The translations under genes were made by a program, and so were the position numbers. This document shows, in pieces, positions 36,251 to 47,603 of a stretch of DNA of 64,000 nt; position 1 is the stretch's first letter; every line of letters starts with the position of its first letter. The notes beneath the pieces were generated by a model. The model saw only the letters and a program-made list of their open reading frames with translations, made no database searches and was not told the DNA's origin. Source of the stretch: Streptomyces gobiensis (GTDB lineage: Bacteria > Actinomycetota > Actinomycetes > Streptomycetales > Streptomycetaceae); contig NZ_CP086120.1 in NCBI RefSeq assembly GCF_021216675.1, positions 3,842,501 to 3,906,500 of the forward strand, read 5' to 3'.

Positions 36251-36280
36251 GAACCACCGGCGAACGGCGGGAGGCGTCGC

Positions 36281-37338
<1,058 letters not shown>

Positions 37339-37339
<1 letters not shown>

Positions 37340-37360
37340 GCCGGTCAGCGCGGACCGGCC
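37339..37360 (+). terminator. Terminator of the first oligopeptide operon
   Basis: GGCCGGTC (37339-37346) pairs with GACCGGCC (37353-37360) over a 6-nt loop, directly at the stop codon. Confidence 0.55.
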
Positions 37361-37467
37361 GGGACGACATGGCGCCCCGGCCGGGTATCACGGCACCCGC
37401 ACGGCCGTACGTAGTTCAGAGTGCGTCGTTCGCATATCGGTGTTGCGTCAGTCATGTTGCGGACAAG

Positions 37468-37496
37468 TTAACAACTTTGAGTAGCTGATATATGCT
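37468..37496 (+). promoter_or_regulatory. Sigma-70-type promoter of the bldK-like operon
   Basis: TTAACA (37468-37473, five of six matches to TTGACA) and TATGCT (37491-37496) are separated by 17 bp in a clearly AT-rich stretch. Transcription would start near 37503, leaving a leader of ~200 nt before the first gene. The 37340-37706 interval holds no gene. Confidence 0.5.
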
Positions 37497-37706
37497 TATG
37501 TCCGTTTCTCGGTGACCTTGTCAAGCACGCCCGGGGATCGATCTGTATAACCTTTGCTCAAGATGCACGCCAAGTACCCGCGGTACGACGGAAACCCTTG
37601 ACTGCGCTGTGTGTTGATTGCAAGAGTCCGCTCATCCCACGGCACGTTCAGTGCCATCGAATGACCAACGGGTTCCGCCAAAAACAGAGCGCGGGGGCAC
37701 AACGCG

Positions 37707-38741
37707 ATGACCAGTCCATCCCAGGCTGCGCTGGCCGGGAACGACACCTCAAGTTCCGAGAGTTCGGTACCCCTTACCAAGGCAAAGGCCGACTCGGGGA
37801 GCGAGTTGACTGGCCGGTCACCCGGCCAGCTCATGTGGACGCGCTTCAAGCGTGACCGTACAGGTGTGGTCTCAGCCTGTGTAGTGATTTTCTTCTTCGC
37901 CATTGCCGCACTGGCGCCAGTCATCTCGTGGCTCTACGGCAAGGACCCGTACACCTTGTACGGGCAGGACAATTTCCTGCTGGATGACTTCGGTTACCCG
38001 CTCGGGGCCAACGGCGGCATCTCCGGCGATCACTGGTTCGGGATTGAGCCCGACCTCGGCCGCGATGTCTTTATGCAGCTGATCTATGGCATGCGGACCT
38101 CACTCTTCACCGCCGTGGGCGTGGCACTCGCGGCGGTGGCCACCGGTGTGCTGATCGGCCTGGTCGGCGGCTACCTGGGTGGCAAAACGGACTACTGGCT
38201 GGGGCGGCTGACCGACTTCATGCTGGCCCTGCCCAGCCAGCTCTTCCTCATTGCCACCATGCCCGTGGTGGTGGCGGTCTTCGTCAGTCCGGAAGACGAG
38301 ACCCCCACCTATATCCGCGCGCTGGCGATCATCATTGTGCTCTGGTTCCTGGGCTGGATGGGGATGGCGCGGCTCATCCGAAGCCAGGTTCTCTCCCTGC
38401 GTGAACGGGAGTTCGTCGAGGCCGCCAGGGTCTCCGGTGCTTCACGCTGGCGGATCCTGCGCAAGGAACTGATCCCCAACTTGGTCACCCCGATCCTGGT
38501 CCAGGGCACCTATATGCTCCCGTCCGCGATCCTCAGCGTCGCCTTTCTCTCCTTTGTCGGCGTCGGCTATGTGGAACCGACTCCGGACTGGGGACGGATG
38601 TTCGCCATCGCTGGCCGGATCTATGAGCAGAACCCGACCTACATGTTCTTCCCGGGCGTCGCCATGGTGATCTTCATCGTGGCCTTCAACCTCCTCGGCG
38701 ACTCCGTACGGGATGCGTTCGACCCCAAATCTGGACGCTGA
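37707..38741 (+). CDS. bldKA: Oligopeptide ABC transporter permease (OppC type), BldKA-like
   Basis: This 344-residue permease opens the second peptide operon. A ~50-residue polar N-terminus precedes six helices. OppC features are FKRDRTGVVSACVVIFFF, GIEPDLGRDVFMQLIYGMRT and the EAA loop REREFVEAARVSGASRWRIL. The operon order permease, lipoprotein, permease, ATPase, ATPase equals that of S. coelicolor bldK, which imports a peptide signal needed for aerial growth. The location near typA and mshB also agrees. The symbol rests on order and synteny, not on an alignment. Confidence 0.85.
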   Translation: MTSPSQAALAGNDTSSSESSVPLTKAKADSGSELTGRSPGQLMWTRFKRDRTGVVSACVVIFFFAIAALAPVISWLYGKDPYTLYGQDNFLLDDFGYPLGANGGISGDHWFGIEPDLGRDVFMQLIYGMRTSLFTAVGVALAAVATGVLIGLVGGYLGGKTDYWLGRLTDFMLALPSQLFLIATMPVVVAVFVSPEDETPTYIRALAIIIVLWFLGWMGMARLIRSQVLSLREREFVEAARVSGASRWRILRKELIPNLVTPILVQGTYMLPSAILSVAFLSFVGVGYVEPTPDWGRMFAIAGRIYEQNPTYMFFPGVAMVIFIVAFNLLGDSVRDAFDPKSGR

Positions 38742-38840
38742 GCGTCCACTTGAGAGGGGTGGCTGCCACCCCGCGCCGGGCAACCGGATGTGTCTGGCAG
38801 CGCCGACTGGAATCTATCGACAGGCAGGTGCATCAACGTC

Positions 38841-40643
38841 ATGAGTCTGTTTCGTTCACGCAGAGCGCGCACGATAGTTGTCGCGCTCGCGGCTGGCTCG
38901 CTGGCTCTGACCGGCTGTAGCAGCGGCAGCGGCAACAATGGCGGCAAGGACAAGTCCAATACCCAGGACGACGCCCTCGTACAGTCGAAGCCCATTGAGT
39001 ACGGCAATGCGAAGGATTCCACCGGTCCTGCCGAACCGGTCAAGGGTGCCAGAGATGGCGGCACCATCCGGGTCTACCAGGAAGACGACTTCTCTCATCT
39101 GGACCCCGGTCAGATTTACGTCAGCGACGCCGGTCTGCTCTCCCGTCTCATCCACCGGGGACTGACGCAGTTCCAGGAGGACGAGAAGGGCAACAAGAAG
39201 GTCGTCGGCGACCTCGCCACCAACGCTGGCGAGGAGTCCGACGAGGGCAAGACCTGGAAGTACACACTCAAGGACGGAATCAAGGACGAGGACGGCGACC
39301 CGATCACCTCGGCCGACGTCCGCCACTCGGTTGAGCGTCTGTACACGAAGTTCATCTCCGACGGCCCGGTCTATCTGCAGCAGTGGCTGTCCGGCGGGGG
39401 CACTAAGTACCGCGACGCACTGCCCGACGGTCCGTACAAGGGCGACCATCTGCCGGACTCCGTGCTGGAGACGCCGGACGAGAAAACCATCATCTTCAAG
39501 TTCAAGGAACCGCAGCCGGACCTGCCGCAGGCGCTCACCATGCCCGGCTACTCCGTCGTGCCCGAGAAGAAGGACACCAAGGAGAAGTACGACAGCGCCC
39601 CGAAGGCGCTGGGCCCCTACAAGATCGCTGAGTTCAAGCGCGGCAAGTCCATGAAGCTCGTCAAGAACAAGCACTGGGACGAGAAGACCGACTCGGTCCG
39701 TCACCAGTATGTCGACGGCTTCAACATCACCTTCAACCACGACCGTGCGGACCAGACCAAGCGTCTGCTGGCCGACCGTGGCGAATCCAAGAACGGTGTC
39801 CAGTTCAGCGGCTCGGTCGACTCGACGCAGGTGAAAAACGTCGTCGATGACCCGGAGGCGAGCAAGCGCACCGTGCGGGGCTACCAGCCCTACGTCTGGC
39901 AGCTGAACATGAACATGGACCGCATCAAGGACAAGCGGATCCGTGACGCGATCACTTACGCGCTGCCGAACGCCCAGATCCTGCGTCCCGATGGCGGCAC
40001 TTATGGCGGTGAGCCCGCCGGCGGTCTGCTGGCCCCGACTCTTCCCGGCTATGAGAAGGGCTACGACCCCTACGGCAAGCTCGACAAGCCGAACGGTGAC
40101 CCTGAGAAGGCGAAGAAGCTGCTGAAGGAAGCGGGCAAGGAGGGCATGAAGCTCACCTACGCCTACGCCAACGTCCCGCACCGGCAGCAGCAGGCCGTCA
40201 TCATTGAGAAGGCCCTGGAGAAGGCCGGCTTCGACGTCCAGAAGAAGGACATCGACCAGGCCACCTGGTACGAGCAGGTCGGCAAGGTTGACAACAAGCT
40301 CGACGTCTACATGACCGGCTGGGGTCAGGACTGGCCGTCGATTTCCACTGTCATCCCGCCGGTGTATGACGGCGAGGAGATCCAGGACGGTGCGGCCAAC
40401 TACTCGCACATCAACGACAAGCACGTGAACTCCGAGATCGTCCGGATCAAGAAGATCACGGACCCCGAGGAAGCCACTAAGGCCTGGATCAAGCTGCACA
40501 AGTACATCGTGGAAGAGGTCAACCCGGCCGCTCCCATGTACTTCACCAAGCAGCTGCAGATCTTCGGCTCCAACATCGGGGGCGCCCGCTACTCCACGGT
40601 GACGAGCTACATCGACGTCACCCGTTTGTACCTGAAGAAGTAA
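38841..40643 (+). CDS. bldKB: Oligopeptide-binding lipoprotein, BldKB-like
   Basis: This 600-residue SBP_bac_5 lipoprotein has the lipobox LTGC (Cys24). Family segments are GGTIRVYQEDDFSHLDPGQ, KYTLKDGIKDEDGDPITSAD, YDSAPKALGPYKIAEF and VYMTGWGQDWPSIST. The length equals that expected of BldKB. ATG 38841 is chosen because the signal peptide (FRSRRARTIVVALAAGSLAL) begins there. A perfect hairpin follows the stop inside the operon, which would favour higher lipoprotein than transporter levels. Confidence 0.9.
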   Translation: MSLFRSRRARTIVVALAAGSLALTGCSSGSGNNGGKDKSNTQDDALVQSKPIEYGNAKDSTGPAEPVKGARDGGTIRVYQEDDFSHLDPGQIYVSDAGLLSRLIHRGLTQFQEDEKGNKKVVGDLATNAGEESDEGKTWKYTLKDGIKDEDGDPITSADVRHSVERLYTKFISDGPVYLQQWLSGGGTKYRDALPDGPYKGDHLPDSVLETPDEKTIIFKFKEPQPDLPQALTMPGYSVVPEKKDTKEKYDSAPKALGPYKIAEFKRGKSMKLVKNKHWDEKTDSVRHQYVDGFNITFNHDRADQTKRLLADRGESKNGVQFSGSVDSTQVKNVVDDPEASKRTVRGYQPYVWQLNMNMDRIKDKRIRDAITYALPNAQILRPDGGTYGGEPAGGLLAPTLPGYEKGYDPYGKLDKPNGDPEKAKKLLKEAGKEGMKLTYAYANVPHRQQQAVIIEKALEKAGFDVQKKDIDQATWYEQVGKVDNKLDVYMTGWGQDWPSISTVIPPVYDGEEIQDGAANYSHINDKHVNSEIVRIKKITDPEEATKAWIKLHKYIVEEVNPAAPMYFTKQLQIFGSNIGGARYSTVTSYIDVTRLYLKK

Positions 40644-40660
40644 CAGCTCAGCGATGGAAC

Positions 40661-40698
40661 CCCGGGAGTGTGCGCGCGGCGGAGCGCACACTCCCGGG
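40661..40698 (+). promoter_or_regulatory. Intra-operon hairpin after the lipoprotein gene
   Basis: A perfect 15-bp stem (40661-40675 with 40684-40698) and an 8-nt loop lie 18 bp after the stop and 60 bp before the next gene. It could be a partial terminator or an mRNA 3'-end stabiliser. Confidence 0.75.
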
Positions 40699-40758
40699 AT
40701 CCACGTCGCTCTCCACCCCCCAGCCCCTCTCGCCGCCGTCTGAGAGCAGCGAACCGTC

Positions 40759-41736
40759 ATGCTTCAATTCTTCATTCGCCGGTCGCTCGGCGCCTTTGTC
40801 ATTCTGCTTCTGATCAGTGCCTTCACTTTCTTTATGTTCTTCGCGATTCCGCAGGATCCGGCTCTACTCGCCTGCGGGAAGAACTGCACCCCGGACGCAC
40901 TGAAGATCATCCATGAGAATCTTGGTCTGGATAAACCGATCACGGTGCAGTACTGGCAGTTTATGTCGGGGATCTTCACCGGTCGGGACTTCGCCGTCGG
41001 GCACTGTGACGCCCCGTGCTTCGGGGTCTCATTCCGCAATAACGAGATGATCTGGGACACCATCATCGACCGCTTCCCCACGACGATTTCCCTCACCGTC
41101 GGCGCCCTCGTTGTCTTTCTGACCGTGGGTATCGGTGCGGGCATGATCGCCGCCTGGAAGAAGGGCACGCTGATCGACAAGTCCTTCAGTTCGGTCTCGC
41201 TCGTGCTCAGCTCGATGCAGATCTACTTCCTTGGGCCGATCGTTCTTGGCCTCCTCGTCTACAGCACGGGCTGGCTGGATTCGCCGAAGTATGTCCCCAT
41301 CACCGACAGCCTCACGGGCTGGTTTATGGGGCTGCTGATTCCGTGGGTAGTGATGGCGACGATCTTCACCGCGAACTACACTCGTATGTCGCGCTCCACG
41401 ATGATCGAGCAGCTACAGGAAGAGCATGTGCGCACGGCCCGGGCCAAGGGCATGTCCAGCCGCTATGTCTTCTTCCGCTACGCCTGGCGCGGTTCGCTCA
41501 TTCCCATCGTGACGATTCTCGGCATTGACCTGGGGGCCCTCTTCGGTGGGGCGATCGTCACCGAATTCACCTTCCAGCTGGCCGGGATCGGCCGACTGGC
41601 TGTGGAGTCGGTACTCTTCAAAGACCTTCCGCTGACGATGGGTGTCATGCTCTTCAGCGCCGCCTTTATCCTGCTGTTCAACATCCTCGTGGACGCCTTG
41701 TACGCCTTCATCGACCCGCGCGTGCGCCTGGCCTAG
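40759..41736 (+). CDS. bldKC: Oligopeptide ABC transporter permease (OppB type), BldKC-like
   Basis: This 325-residue permease starts MLQFFIRRSLGAFVILLLI and has six helices. The periplasmic loop contains a Cys pair (CGKNC) and a second pair (GHCDAPCFG) that may form disulfides. The EAA loop is LQEEHVRTARAKGMSSRYVF. It ends with DALYAFIDPRVRLA, typical of OppB. The ATPase gene follows after 10 bp. Confidence 0.9.
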   Translation: MLQFFIRRSLGAFVILLLISAFTFFMFFAIPQDPALLACGKNCTPDALKIIHENLGLDKPITVQYWQFMSGIFTGRDFAVGHCDAPCFGVSFRNNEMIWDTIIDRFPTTISLTVGALVVFLTVGIGAGMIAAWKKGTLIDKSFSSVSLVLSSMQIYFLGPIVLGLLVYSTGWLDSPKYVPITDSLTGWFMGLLIPWVVMATIFTANYTRMSRSTMIEQLQEEHVRTARAKGMSSRYVFFRYAWRGSLIPIVTILGIDLGALFGGAIVTEFTFQLAGIGRLAVESVLFKDLPLTMGVMLFSAAFILLFNILVDALYAFIDPRVRLA

Positions 41737-41746
41737 GAGAACTTCC

Positions 41747-42808
41747 GTGACCACACTCACCACGACTGAGGACGTCCCGGCCCCGACCGAGTCGGAATCG
41801 TTTCTCTCGGTCCGCGACCTGCACGTTCAGTTCTCCACCGAGGACGGCATCGTCAAGGCGGTCGACGGTCTCTCCTTCGATCTCATGCGCGGCAAGACAC
41901 TGGGCATCGTCGGAGAGTCCGGCTCCGGGAAGTCGGTGACCAACCTCTCCATCCTGGGTCTGCACAACCCCAAGAGCTCCACCATCACCGGTGAGATCGT
42001 GCTGGACGGCCAGGAGCTGACCGGGGCGAGCGAGAAGACCCTGGAGGGGCTGCGCGGCAACAAGATGGCGATGATCTTCCAGGATCCGCTGACCGCACTC
42101 TCCCCCTTCTACACCGTGGGCCGGCAGATCGCCGAGCCGTACCGTAAGCACACCGGCGCGAGCAAACGTGAGGCCAGGCTGCGCGCCATGGAGATGCTGG
42201 AGAAGGTGGGCATCCCGCAGCCGAAGCTGCGCGTGGACGACTATCCACATCAGTTCTCCGGCGGCATGCGGCAGCGGGCGATGATCGCCATGGCGCTCGT
42301 CTGCGATCCCGATCTGCTGATCGCCGACGAGCCGACCACCGCGCTGGATGTGACCGTTCAGGCGCAGATCCTCGATCTGCTCAGGGATCTGCAGCAGGAG
42401 TTCGGTTCCGCGATCGTCTTCATCACCCATGACCTGGGCGTCATCGCCAATGTCGCCGACGACATCATGGTGATGTACGCCGGCCGGGCCGTGGAACGTG
42501 GCACAGTCGCCGAAGTGCTACGGGCCCCGCAGCACCCGTATACCTGGGGGCTGCTGTCCTCCATGCCGCGGCTGGACAGCGATGTGAACGAGGAACTGGT
42601 CCCGATCCCGGGCAACCCGCCCTCACTGCTCAACCCGCCGCCCGGATGTGCGTTCCACCCGCGCTGCGGATTCACTGATGAGGTCGGTGGCAACCGCTGC
42701 ACCGGCGACCGGCCGGATCTGCCGACTGGGCGTGGGGCTGCCTGCCACCTCACGACTGAACAGAAGCAGACCTTCTTCATCGAGCAGATCAAGCCCCGGC
42801 TGGGCTAG
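41747..42808 (+). CDS. bldKD: Oligopeptide ABC transporter ATP-binding protein, BldKD-like
   Basis: This 353-residue OppD-type ATPase has Walker [10 protein letters not shown]-loop [10 protein letters not shown], signature [10 protein letters not shown], Walker [13 protein letters not shown] and H-loop ITHDLG. The C-terminal oligopeptide domain contains CAFHPRCGF and further Cys. GTG 41747 follows AGGAGAA at an ideal distance, 10 bp after the permease stop. Confidence 0.92.
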   Translation: MTTLTTTEDVPAPTESESFLSVRDLHVQFSTEDGIVKAVDGLSFDLMRGKTLGIVGESGSGKSVTNLSILGLHNPKSSTITGEIVLDGQELTGASEKTLEGLRGNKMAMIFQDPLTALSPFYTVGRQIAEPYRKHTGASKREARLRAMEMLEKVGIPQPKLRVDDYPHQFSGGMRQRAMIAMALVCDPDLLIADEPTTALDVTVQAQILDLLRDLQQEFGSAIVFITHDLGVIANVADDIMVMYAGRAVERGTVAEVLRAPQHPYTWGLLSSMPRLDSDVNEELVPIPGNPPSLLNPPPGCAFHPRCGFTDEVGGNRCTGDRPDLPTGRGAACHLTTEQKQTFFIEQIKPRLG

Positions 42809-42821
42809 GGAGAAACCAGAT

Positions 42822-43931
42822 ATGAGTGACGAACTCGCCCTGACCGAGCCGCAGGACACCGTCCCGGCCAAGGATGAACCCCTCCTCAGTGCTGAGGGGC
42901 TGACCATGCACTTCCCCGTCTACGGCGGTTTTCCGTTCAAGCGGAAGGTCGGCGCGGTGCAGGCGGTCGACGGAATCGACCTGGATGTCTACCCCGGCGA
43001 GAGTTTCGGTCTGGTCGGTGAGTCCGGATGCGGTAAGTCAACGACCGGACGGATGCTGACCCGGCTGCTGGAGCCCACCGCTGGCACGATCAACTACCGT
43101 GGCCGTGACATCGCGCACGCCAGCCGCAAACAGCTGGCCCCCATCCGCTCCGAGATCCAGATGATCTTCCAGGATCCGTACTCATCGCTGAACCCGCGGC
43201 AGACGGTCGGCACGATCATCGGCGGTCCCATGGAGGTCAATGGGATCAATCCCCCCGGAGGCCGGGAGAACCGGGTCCGTGAGCTGCTGGAGATCGTCGG
43301 CCTCAATCCCGAGCACTACAACCGCTTTCCGCATGAGTTCTCCGGTGGCCAGCGGCAGCGCATCGGTGTCGCCCGGGCGCTTGCGTTGGAACCGAAGCTG
43401 ATCATCGCGGACGAGCCGGTCTCCGCGCTCGATGTCTCCATTCAGGCCCAGGTGGTCAACCTGATGCAGAAGGTGCAGCGCGAACTGGGCATCGCGTTTG
43501 TCTTTATCGCCCACGACCTGGCGATCGTGCGGCACTTCTCGGAGCGCCTGGCGGTGATGTATCTCGGCAAGATCGTGGAGATCGGTGACCGGGACGCGAT
43601 CTACAACGCGCCCCGTCACCCCTACACCCACGCACTGCTCTCCGCGGTGCCGGAAGCCAGTCTGGACGAGGGCGACGATGCATCAGAGCGGGAGCGCATC
43701 CGGCTCGCGGGCGATGTGCCCTCACCCATCGACCCGCCCTCCGGCTGCCGGTTCCGTACCCGCTGCTGGAAGGCGCAGGACAAGTGCGCGACGGAGGAGC
43801 CGCCGCTGGTGCGGATCTCCGGTAACCGTGAGCGTCACCTGACCGCGTGCCACTTCCCGGAGGACGGCACCACCGAAGCGCACGGCGACGCGGTCATTCT
43901 TGACCCGGCGCTTACCGCGCTGGAGAAGTAG
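42822..43931 (+). CDS. bldKE: Oligopeptide ABC transporter ATP-binding protein, BldKE-like
   Basis: This 369-residue OppF-type ATPase has [19 protein letters not shown], Walker [10 protein letters not shown]-loop [10 protein letters not shown], signature FSGGQRQR, Walker [13 protein letters not shown] and H-loop IAHDLA. The Cys cluster is [17 protein letters not shown] 42822 follows AGGGAGAAA, 13 bp after the preceding stop. It is the last gene of the operon before a strong terminator. Confidence 0.92.
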   Translation: MSDELALTEPQDTVPAKDEPLLSAEGLTMHFPVYGGFPFKRKVGAVQAVDGIDLDVYPGESFGLVGESGCGKSTTGRMLTRLLEPTAGTINYRGRDIAHASRKQLAPIRSEIQMIFQDPYSSLNPRQTVGTIIGGPMEVNGINPPGGRENRVRELLEIVGLNPEHYNRFPHEFSGGQRQRIGVARALALEPKLIIADEPVSALDVSIQAQVVNLMQKVQRELGIAFVFIAHDLAIVRHFSERLAVMYLGKIVEIGDRDAIYNAPRHPYTHALLSAVPEASLDEGDDASERERIRLAGDVPSPIDPPSGCRFRTRCWKAQDKCATEEPPLVRISGNRERHLTACHFPEDGTTEAHGDAVILDPALTALEK

Positions 43932-43952
43932 CCGCCGCACGACCGCTGTGAT

Positions 43953-43983
43953 GTGCCGCCGGACCGGCCGGGTCCGGCGGCAC
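43953..43983. terminator. Bidirectional terminator after the bldK-like operon
   Basis: A perfect 13-bp stem (43953-43965 with 43971-43983) with loop GGCCG separates convergent transcription units. Confidence 0.85.
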
Positions 43984-43989
43984 CCGCGT

Positions 43990-46152
43990 TCAGGCCACGC
44001 CCAAGGACCGCTTGAGGAAGTTCACCTGGAGCAGCAGCAGGTTCTCGGCGACCTGCTCCTGCGGCGTCATATGGGTCACCCCGGACAGCGGCAGGACCTC
44101 GTGGGGGCGGCCTGCGGCCAGGAGGGCCGAGGAGAGGCGCAGGGTGTGAGCGGCGACCACGTTGTCGTCGGCCAGGCCGTGGATCACCATCAGCGGGCGG
44201 TGCTGGTCGGCGGCGCCGGAGAGGCCCTCGTCGGTGACCAGGGAGTTGGCCGCGTACACCGCGGGCTGCTCCTGTGGGGTGCCCAGGTAGCGCTCGGTGT
44301 AGTGCGTGTCGTAGAGCCGCATATCGGTCACCGGGGCGCCCACCACTCCCGCGTGGAAGACATCCGGGCGGCGCAGCACCGCGAGGGCGGCGAGGTAGCC
44401 GCCGTAGGACCAGCCGCGGATGCCGACCCGGCTGAGGTCGAGGGGGTGGCTGGCGGCCAGCCCGTGCAGTGCGTCCACCTGGTCGTCCAGGGTGACGCGG
44501 GCGAGGTCATGGGCGATGGCCTTCTCCCAGCCGGGGGAGTGCCCCGGGGTGCCCCGGCCGTCCGCGACGATGACCGCGAAGCCCTGGTCGGCGAACCACT
44601 GAGAGGTGAGATACGCGTTGTGTGCGGCGGCTACCCGCTGGCCGTGTGGACCGCCGTAGGGATCCATCAGGACGGGCAGCGGTCCGTCGCTGTCCCGGTA
44701 TCCGGTGGGCAGCAGTACGGCCGTGGGGATCTCCCGCTTGCCGGAGCGCAGGAGCTGCGGGCGGGCGGTGATCAGCGGGGTCTCGGCACAGGAGGGGATG
44801 ACGTGGCCGTTCACCTCGGCGCGGGCGCCGGGGTGGTCGAGGGTCGCGGTCATGGTGACGACGGTGTCGCCGCCGCGTACCGCGGAGGCATAGTGCGGCT
44901 GGTCCGGGTCGGCGAGGCCGGAGAGCCGTTCGTAGCCGCTCCCGCCGCCGTCGCGGTCACCGGCGTACGCGGCTCGGTAGACGGCTACTTCGCCGACCGT
45001 CGCCGACGATGCCGTGAAGAGGACGTCGCGGTCGCCGATGTCCAGTACCGCGCGGACGTGGAGTGCGGCGTCGGTGAGCGTCCGGTCGCCGACGACCAGG
45101 GCGCGGGCGCCGCTCTCGTCGGAGATACGGACCAGCTTTCCGTCCGGCGTCCAGCCGGGCACCCCGGGGAAGAGGTCCAGCCACACGGGGTCCTTCTCGG
45201 TGTAGACGGTGGTGGTGGCGCCGGTCTCCGTATCGACCGTGAGGTAGAGCTGCTCGCGCTGGTCGCGGGCCTGTACGAGGAGCAGCGGCGGCCCGCCCGC
45301 CGACCAGTGCGCCGCGGCGAGGTAGGGGTAGGCCTCGCGGTCCCAGAGGACCTCGGTGCGGGCGCCGCCGTCGGCGGCGACCAGATGCAGGGTCACCTCG
45401 GCGTTGGGCGTTCCAGCGGCCGGGTAGGCCACCTCGGTGGGCCGCTCGTCCGGGTTGGCCGGGTCGGCGATCCACCAGCGCCGTACCGGGGTGTCGTCAA
45501 CCCGGGCGATCAGCAGCCGGTCGCTGTCGGGGGACCACCAGTAGCCACGGCTGCGCTGCATCTCCTCGGCAGCGATGAACTCGGCCAGCCCGTAGCTGAC
45601 GTTGGCGTTCTCGGGGGTGGCGAGCGCATGGTCGGCTTCGCCGTCCACGTCGACGATACGGAGCGTACGGTCGGCGACATAGGCGATACGGCGGCCGTCC
45701 GGGGATGGGCGCGGGTCCACCACCGGGGCGGGCGCCGGCAGTTCACGGGCCGTTCCCGCGCGCAGCTCGGCGGTGAAGAGCCGCCCGGAGAGCGCGAAGG
45801 CCGCCAACTCGACGGCGGCGTCCGTGGCGTAACCGACGACACCCGCGCCACCCTCCCGGCTCCGCTCGCGGCGGGCCCGCTCGGCGGCGGGAAGCTCCTC
45901 GGCGGCGCCGCTGAGGAGGGTGTCCGGGTCGGCCGCTGGATATTCCCTCCGGACGGCTTCCTTTCCGGTGGCTTCCCCGTTCTCCGTCAGGTCGTGCACC
46001 CAGAGCAGCTGGGCCCGGTCGATGCCGCCGCGGGAGCGGAGGAAGACAACACGTGACCCATCCGGCGCGACGGTGAAGGCCTTTGGGGCACCCAGGGTGA
46101 AGCGCTGGGTACGGGCGAGCTGGCGCGGGAACGTCAGGGAATTCTTCGGCAT
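43990..46152 (-). CDS. Prolyl-oligopeptidase-family (S9) peptidase, DPP IV-like
   Basis: This 720-residue cytoplasmic peptidase has an N-terminal beta-propeller (~1-460, DPPIV_N type) that filters substrates and a C-terminal alpha/beta-hydrolase. Catalytic residues are Ser in RGWSYGGYL, Asp in IHGLADDNV and His in SGVTHMTP. The PYGGPHGQRV segment is typical. ATG 46152 (MPKNSLTFPRQ) fits the family; the in-frame upstream stretch is unrelated. No signal peptide is visible, so it would process imported peptides. It lies convergently beside the oligopeptide importer. Confidence 0.92.
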   Translation of the reverse strand: MPKNSLTFPRQLARTQRFTLGAPKAFTVAPDGSRVVFLRSRGGIDRAQLLWVHDLTENGEATGKEAVRREYPAADPDTLLSGAAEELPAAERARRERSREGGAGVVGYATDAAVELAAFALSGRLFTAELRAGTARELPAPAPVVDPRPSPDGRRIAYVADRTLRIVDVDGEADHALATPENANVSYGLAEFIAAEEMQRSRGYWWSPDSDRLLIARVDDTPVRRWWIADPANPDERPTEVAYPAAGTPNAEVTLHLVAADGGARTEVLWDREAYPYLAAAHWSAGGPPLLLVQARDQREQLYLTVDTETGATTTVYTEKDPVWLDLFPGVPGWTPDGKLVRISDESGARALVVGDRTLTDAALHVRAVLDIGDRDVLFTASSATVGEVAVYRAAYAGDRDGGGSGYERLSGLADPDQPHYASAVRGGDTVVTMTATLDHPGARAEVNGHVIPSCAETPLITARPQLLRSGKREIPTAVLLPTGYRDSDGPLPVLMDPYGGPHGQRVAAAHNAYLTSQWFADQGFAVIVADGRGTPGHSPGWEKAIAHDLARVTLDDQVDALHGLAASHPLDLSRVGIRGWSYGGYLAALAVLRRPDVFHAGVVGAPVTDMRLYDTHYTERYLGTPQEQPAVYAANSLVTDEGLSGAADQHRPLMVIHGLADDNVVAAHTLRLSSALLAAGRPHEVLPLSGVTHMTPQEQVAENLLLLQVNFLKRSLGVA

Positions 46153-46496
46153 GGGCCGAGCGTACGGTGTGCGGTGTGTCGCACACCGTGGCGCTGAGGT
46201 TTTACGGCGGGTGCGGGCGGGGTATCGCGCGAGTGATGTCAGCAGGCGGATGGCAGGGTGATACGGCCTCCCGCGAACGCGCACGAGCGCGGCGCGGGCA
46301 CTTCGGCCTTTCCGCCCGGTCGCCGTCGGCGTCGCCGTCGCCCATGCGCCCCGTCTGCTCCTGTGCACCGAACCGTGCCGACTCCCGGAAAGTTATGATC
46401 AGTTGCGTGCCGTGGATGCGCGGGCACGTAGCCCGTGGTATCCCCATGCCGTACGCCCTGTCCGTACCGACCGCACGTACTTGGAGGTGAACCGCC
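46153..46496. other. Divergent intergenic region between S9 peptidase and small membrane protein
   Basis: No gene is visible in this ~344-bp stretch. It should contain two divergent promoters; none could be assigned confidently. Confidence 0.35.
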
Positions 46497-46691
46497 GTGG
46501 CACTCTCGATTTCGGCGGTGGTGCTGCTGGCGATTATCGTCTTCTTGCTGATCAAGAAGTCCGGGCTGAAGGCCATGCACGCCGTGGTCTGCGTATTGTT
46601 TGGGTTCTACCTCGCCAGCTCTTCCGTGGCTCCGACCATCAGTGATCTGACCACGAGCGTCGCCAATATGGTGGGTGGCCTGAAGTTCTGA
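46497..46691 (+). CDS. Small two-helix membrane protein
   Basis: This 64-residue conserved protein of unknown function has two hydrophobic segments (ISAVVLLAIIVFLLI and AVVCVLFGFYLASSSV) separated by a KKSGLKAMH loop. GTG 46497 is preceded by the excellent site GGAGGTGA. It sits 30 bp upstream of mshB in the same direction. Confidence 0.75.
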   Translation: MALSISAVVLLAIIVFLLIKKSGLKAMHAVVCVLFGFYLASSSVAPTISDLTTSVANMVGGLKF

Positions 46692-46721
46692 CCGGTGCCC
46701 GGTCGACGTAAGCTCGCTTCC

Positions 46722-47603
46722 ATGACTGCGCACTCCACGCGCCCGGAACGCCGCCTGCTGCTCGTACACGCACACCCCGATGACGAGTCGATCAACAACG
46801 GCGCAACCATGGCCAAGTACGCCGCCGAGGGCGCCCAGGTAACCCTGGTGACCTGCACTCTCGGCGAGGAAGGCGAGGTCATTCCGCCCGAGCTCGCCCA
46901 TCTGGCGTCCGACCGGGAGGACACGCTCGGCCCGTACCGCGTCAGCGAGCTCGCCGCCGCGATGCGCGAGCTCGGCGTCATCGACCACCGTTTCCTCGGC
47001 GGCCCCGGACGGTACCGGGACTCCGGGATGATGGGAACTCCGCAGAACGAACGGGGGAACTGCTTCTGGCGGGCGCCGGTGGACGAGGCGGCGGCGTACC
47101 TCGTGGAGATCATCCGGGAGACACAGCCACAGGTCCTGATCACCTATGACCCGAATGGCGGATATTTCCACCCGGATCATATTCAGGCACACCGCGTCGC
47201 TGTGCGAGCCGCTGAACTGGCCGCCGAGAGCGGCTTTCGCCCCGATCTCGGCGCTCCGCACCGGATCGCCCGGATCTACTGGAACTGTGTGCCGCGTTCG
47301 GCATTGAGCGCGGGCGCCTACGCCGCCAACCCCTTTCCGGCCACCGCGACACCCGACGATGTGCCGGGCGTTGTGGACGATGCCGAGGTGGCGGCCCGTA
47401 TCGACGGTGGTGCGGCCGGTACGGCCGCCAAGGCGGCCGCGATGCGCGCACACGCCACTCAGATCACCGTGGACGACGCCTTCTTCGCGCTCTCCAACGA
47501 GCTGGGCCAGCCGATCCTGGGCACCGAGTACTACCGCCTGCCCGAGGGGGAGGCGGTAGCCGAGAAACCCGCCGACGATCTCTTCGCGGGGGTCGAACGG
47601 TGA
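46722..47603 (+). CDS. mshB: N-acetyl-1-D-myo-inositol-2-amino-2-deoxy-alpha-D-glucopyranoside deacetylase
   Basis: MshB is a zinc deacetylase that makes GlcN-Ins in mycothiol biosynthesis. The 293-residue product carries the LmbE-family motif [13 protein letters not shown] (zinc His and catalytic Asp) and [15 protein letters not shown] (third zinc ligand). Mycothiol-specific segments are [18 protein letters not shown] and [18 protein letters not shown] 46722 fits the family start; GTG 46695 is a weaker alternative. The stop overlaps the next start. This supports an actinobacterial host. Confidence 0.93.
   Translation: MTAHSTRPERRLLLVHAHPDDESINNGATMAKYAAEGAQVTLVTCTLGEEGEVIPPELAHLASDREDTLGPYRVSELAAAMRELGVIDHRFLGGPGRYRDSGMMGTPQNERGNCFWRAPVDEAAAYLVEIIRETQPQVLITYDPNGGYFHPDHIQAHRVAVRAAELAAESGFRPDLGAPHRIARIYWNCVPRSALSAGAYAANPFPATATPDDVPGVVDDAEVAARIDGGAAGTAAKAAAMRAHATQITVDDAFFALSNELGQPILGTEYYRLPEGEAVAEKPADDLFAGVER

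Noticed and set aside
37503..37706. Riboswitch in the ~200-nt leader of the bldK-like operon
   Set aside because: No known aptamer pattern or strong stem set was recognised; a long leader alone is not enough.
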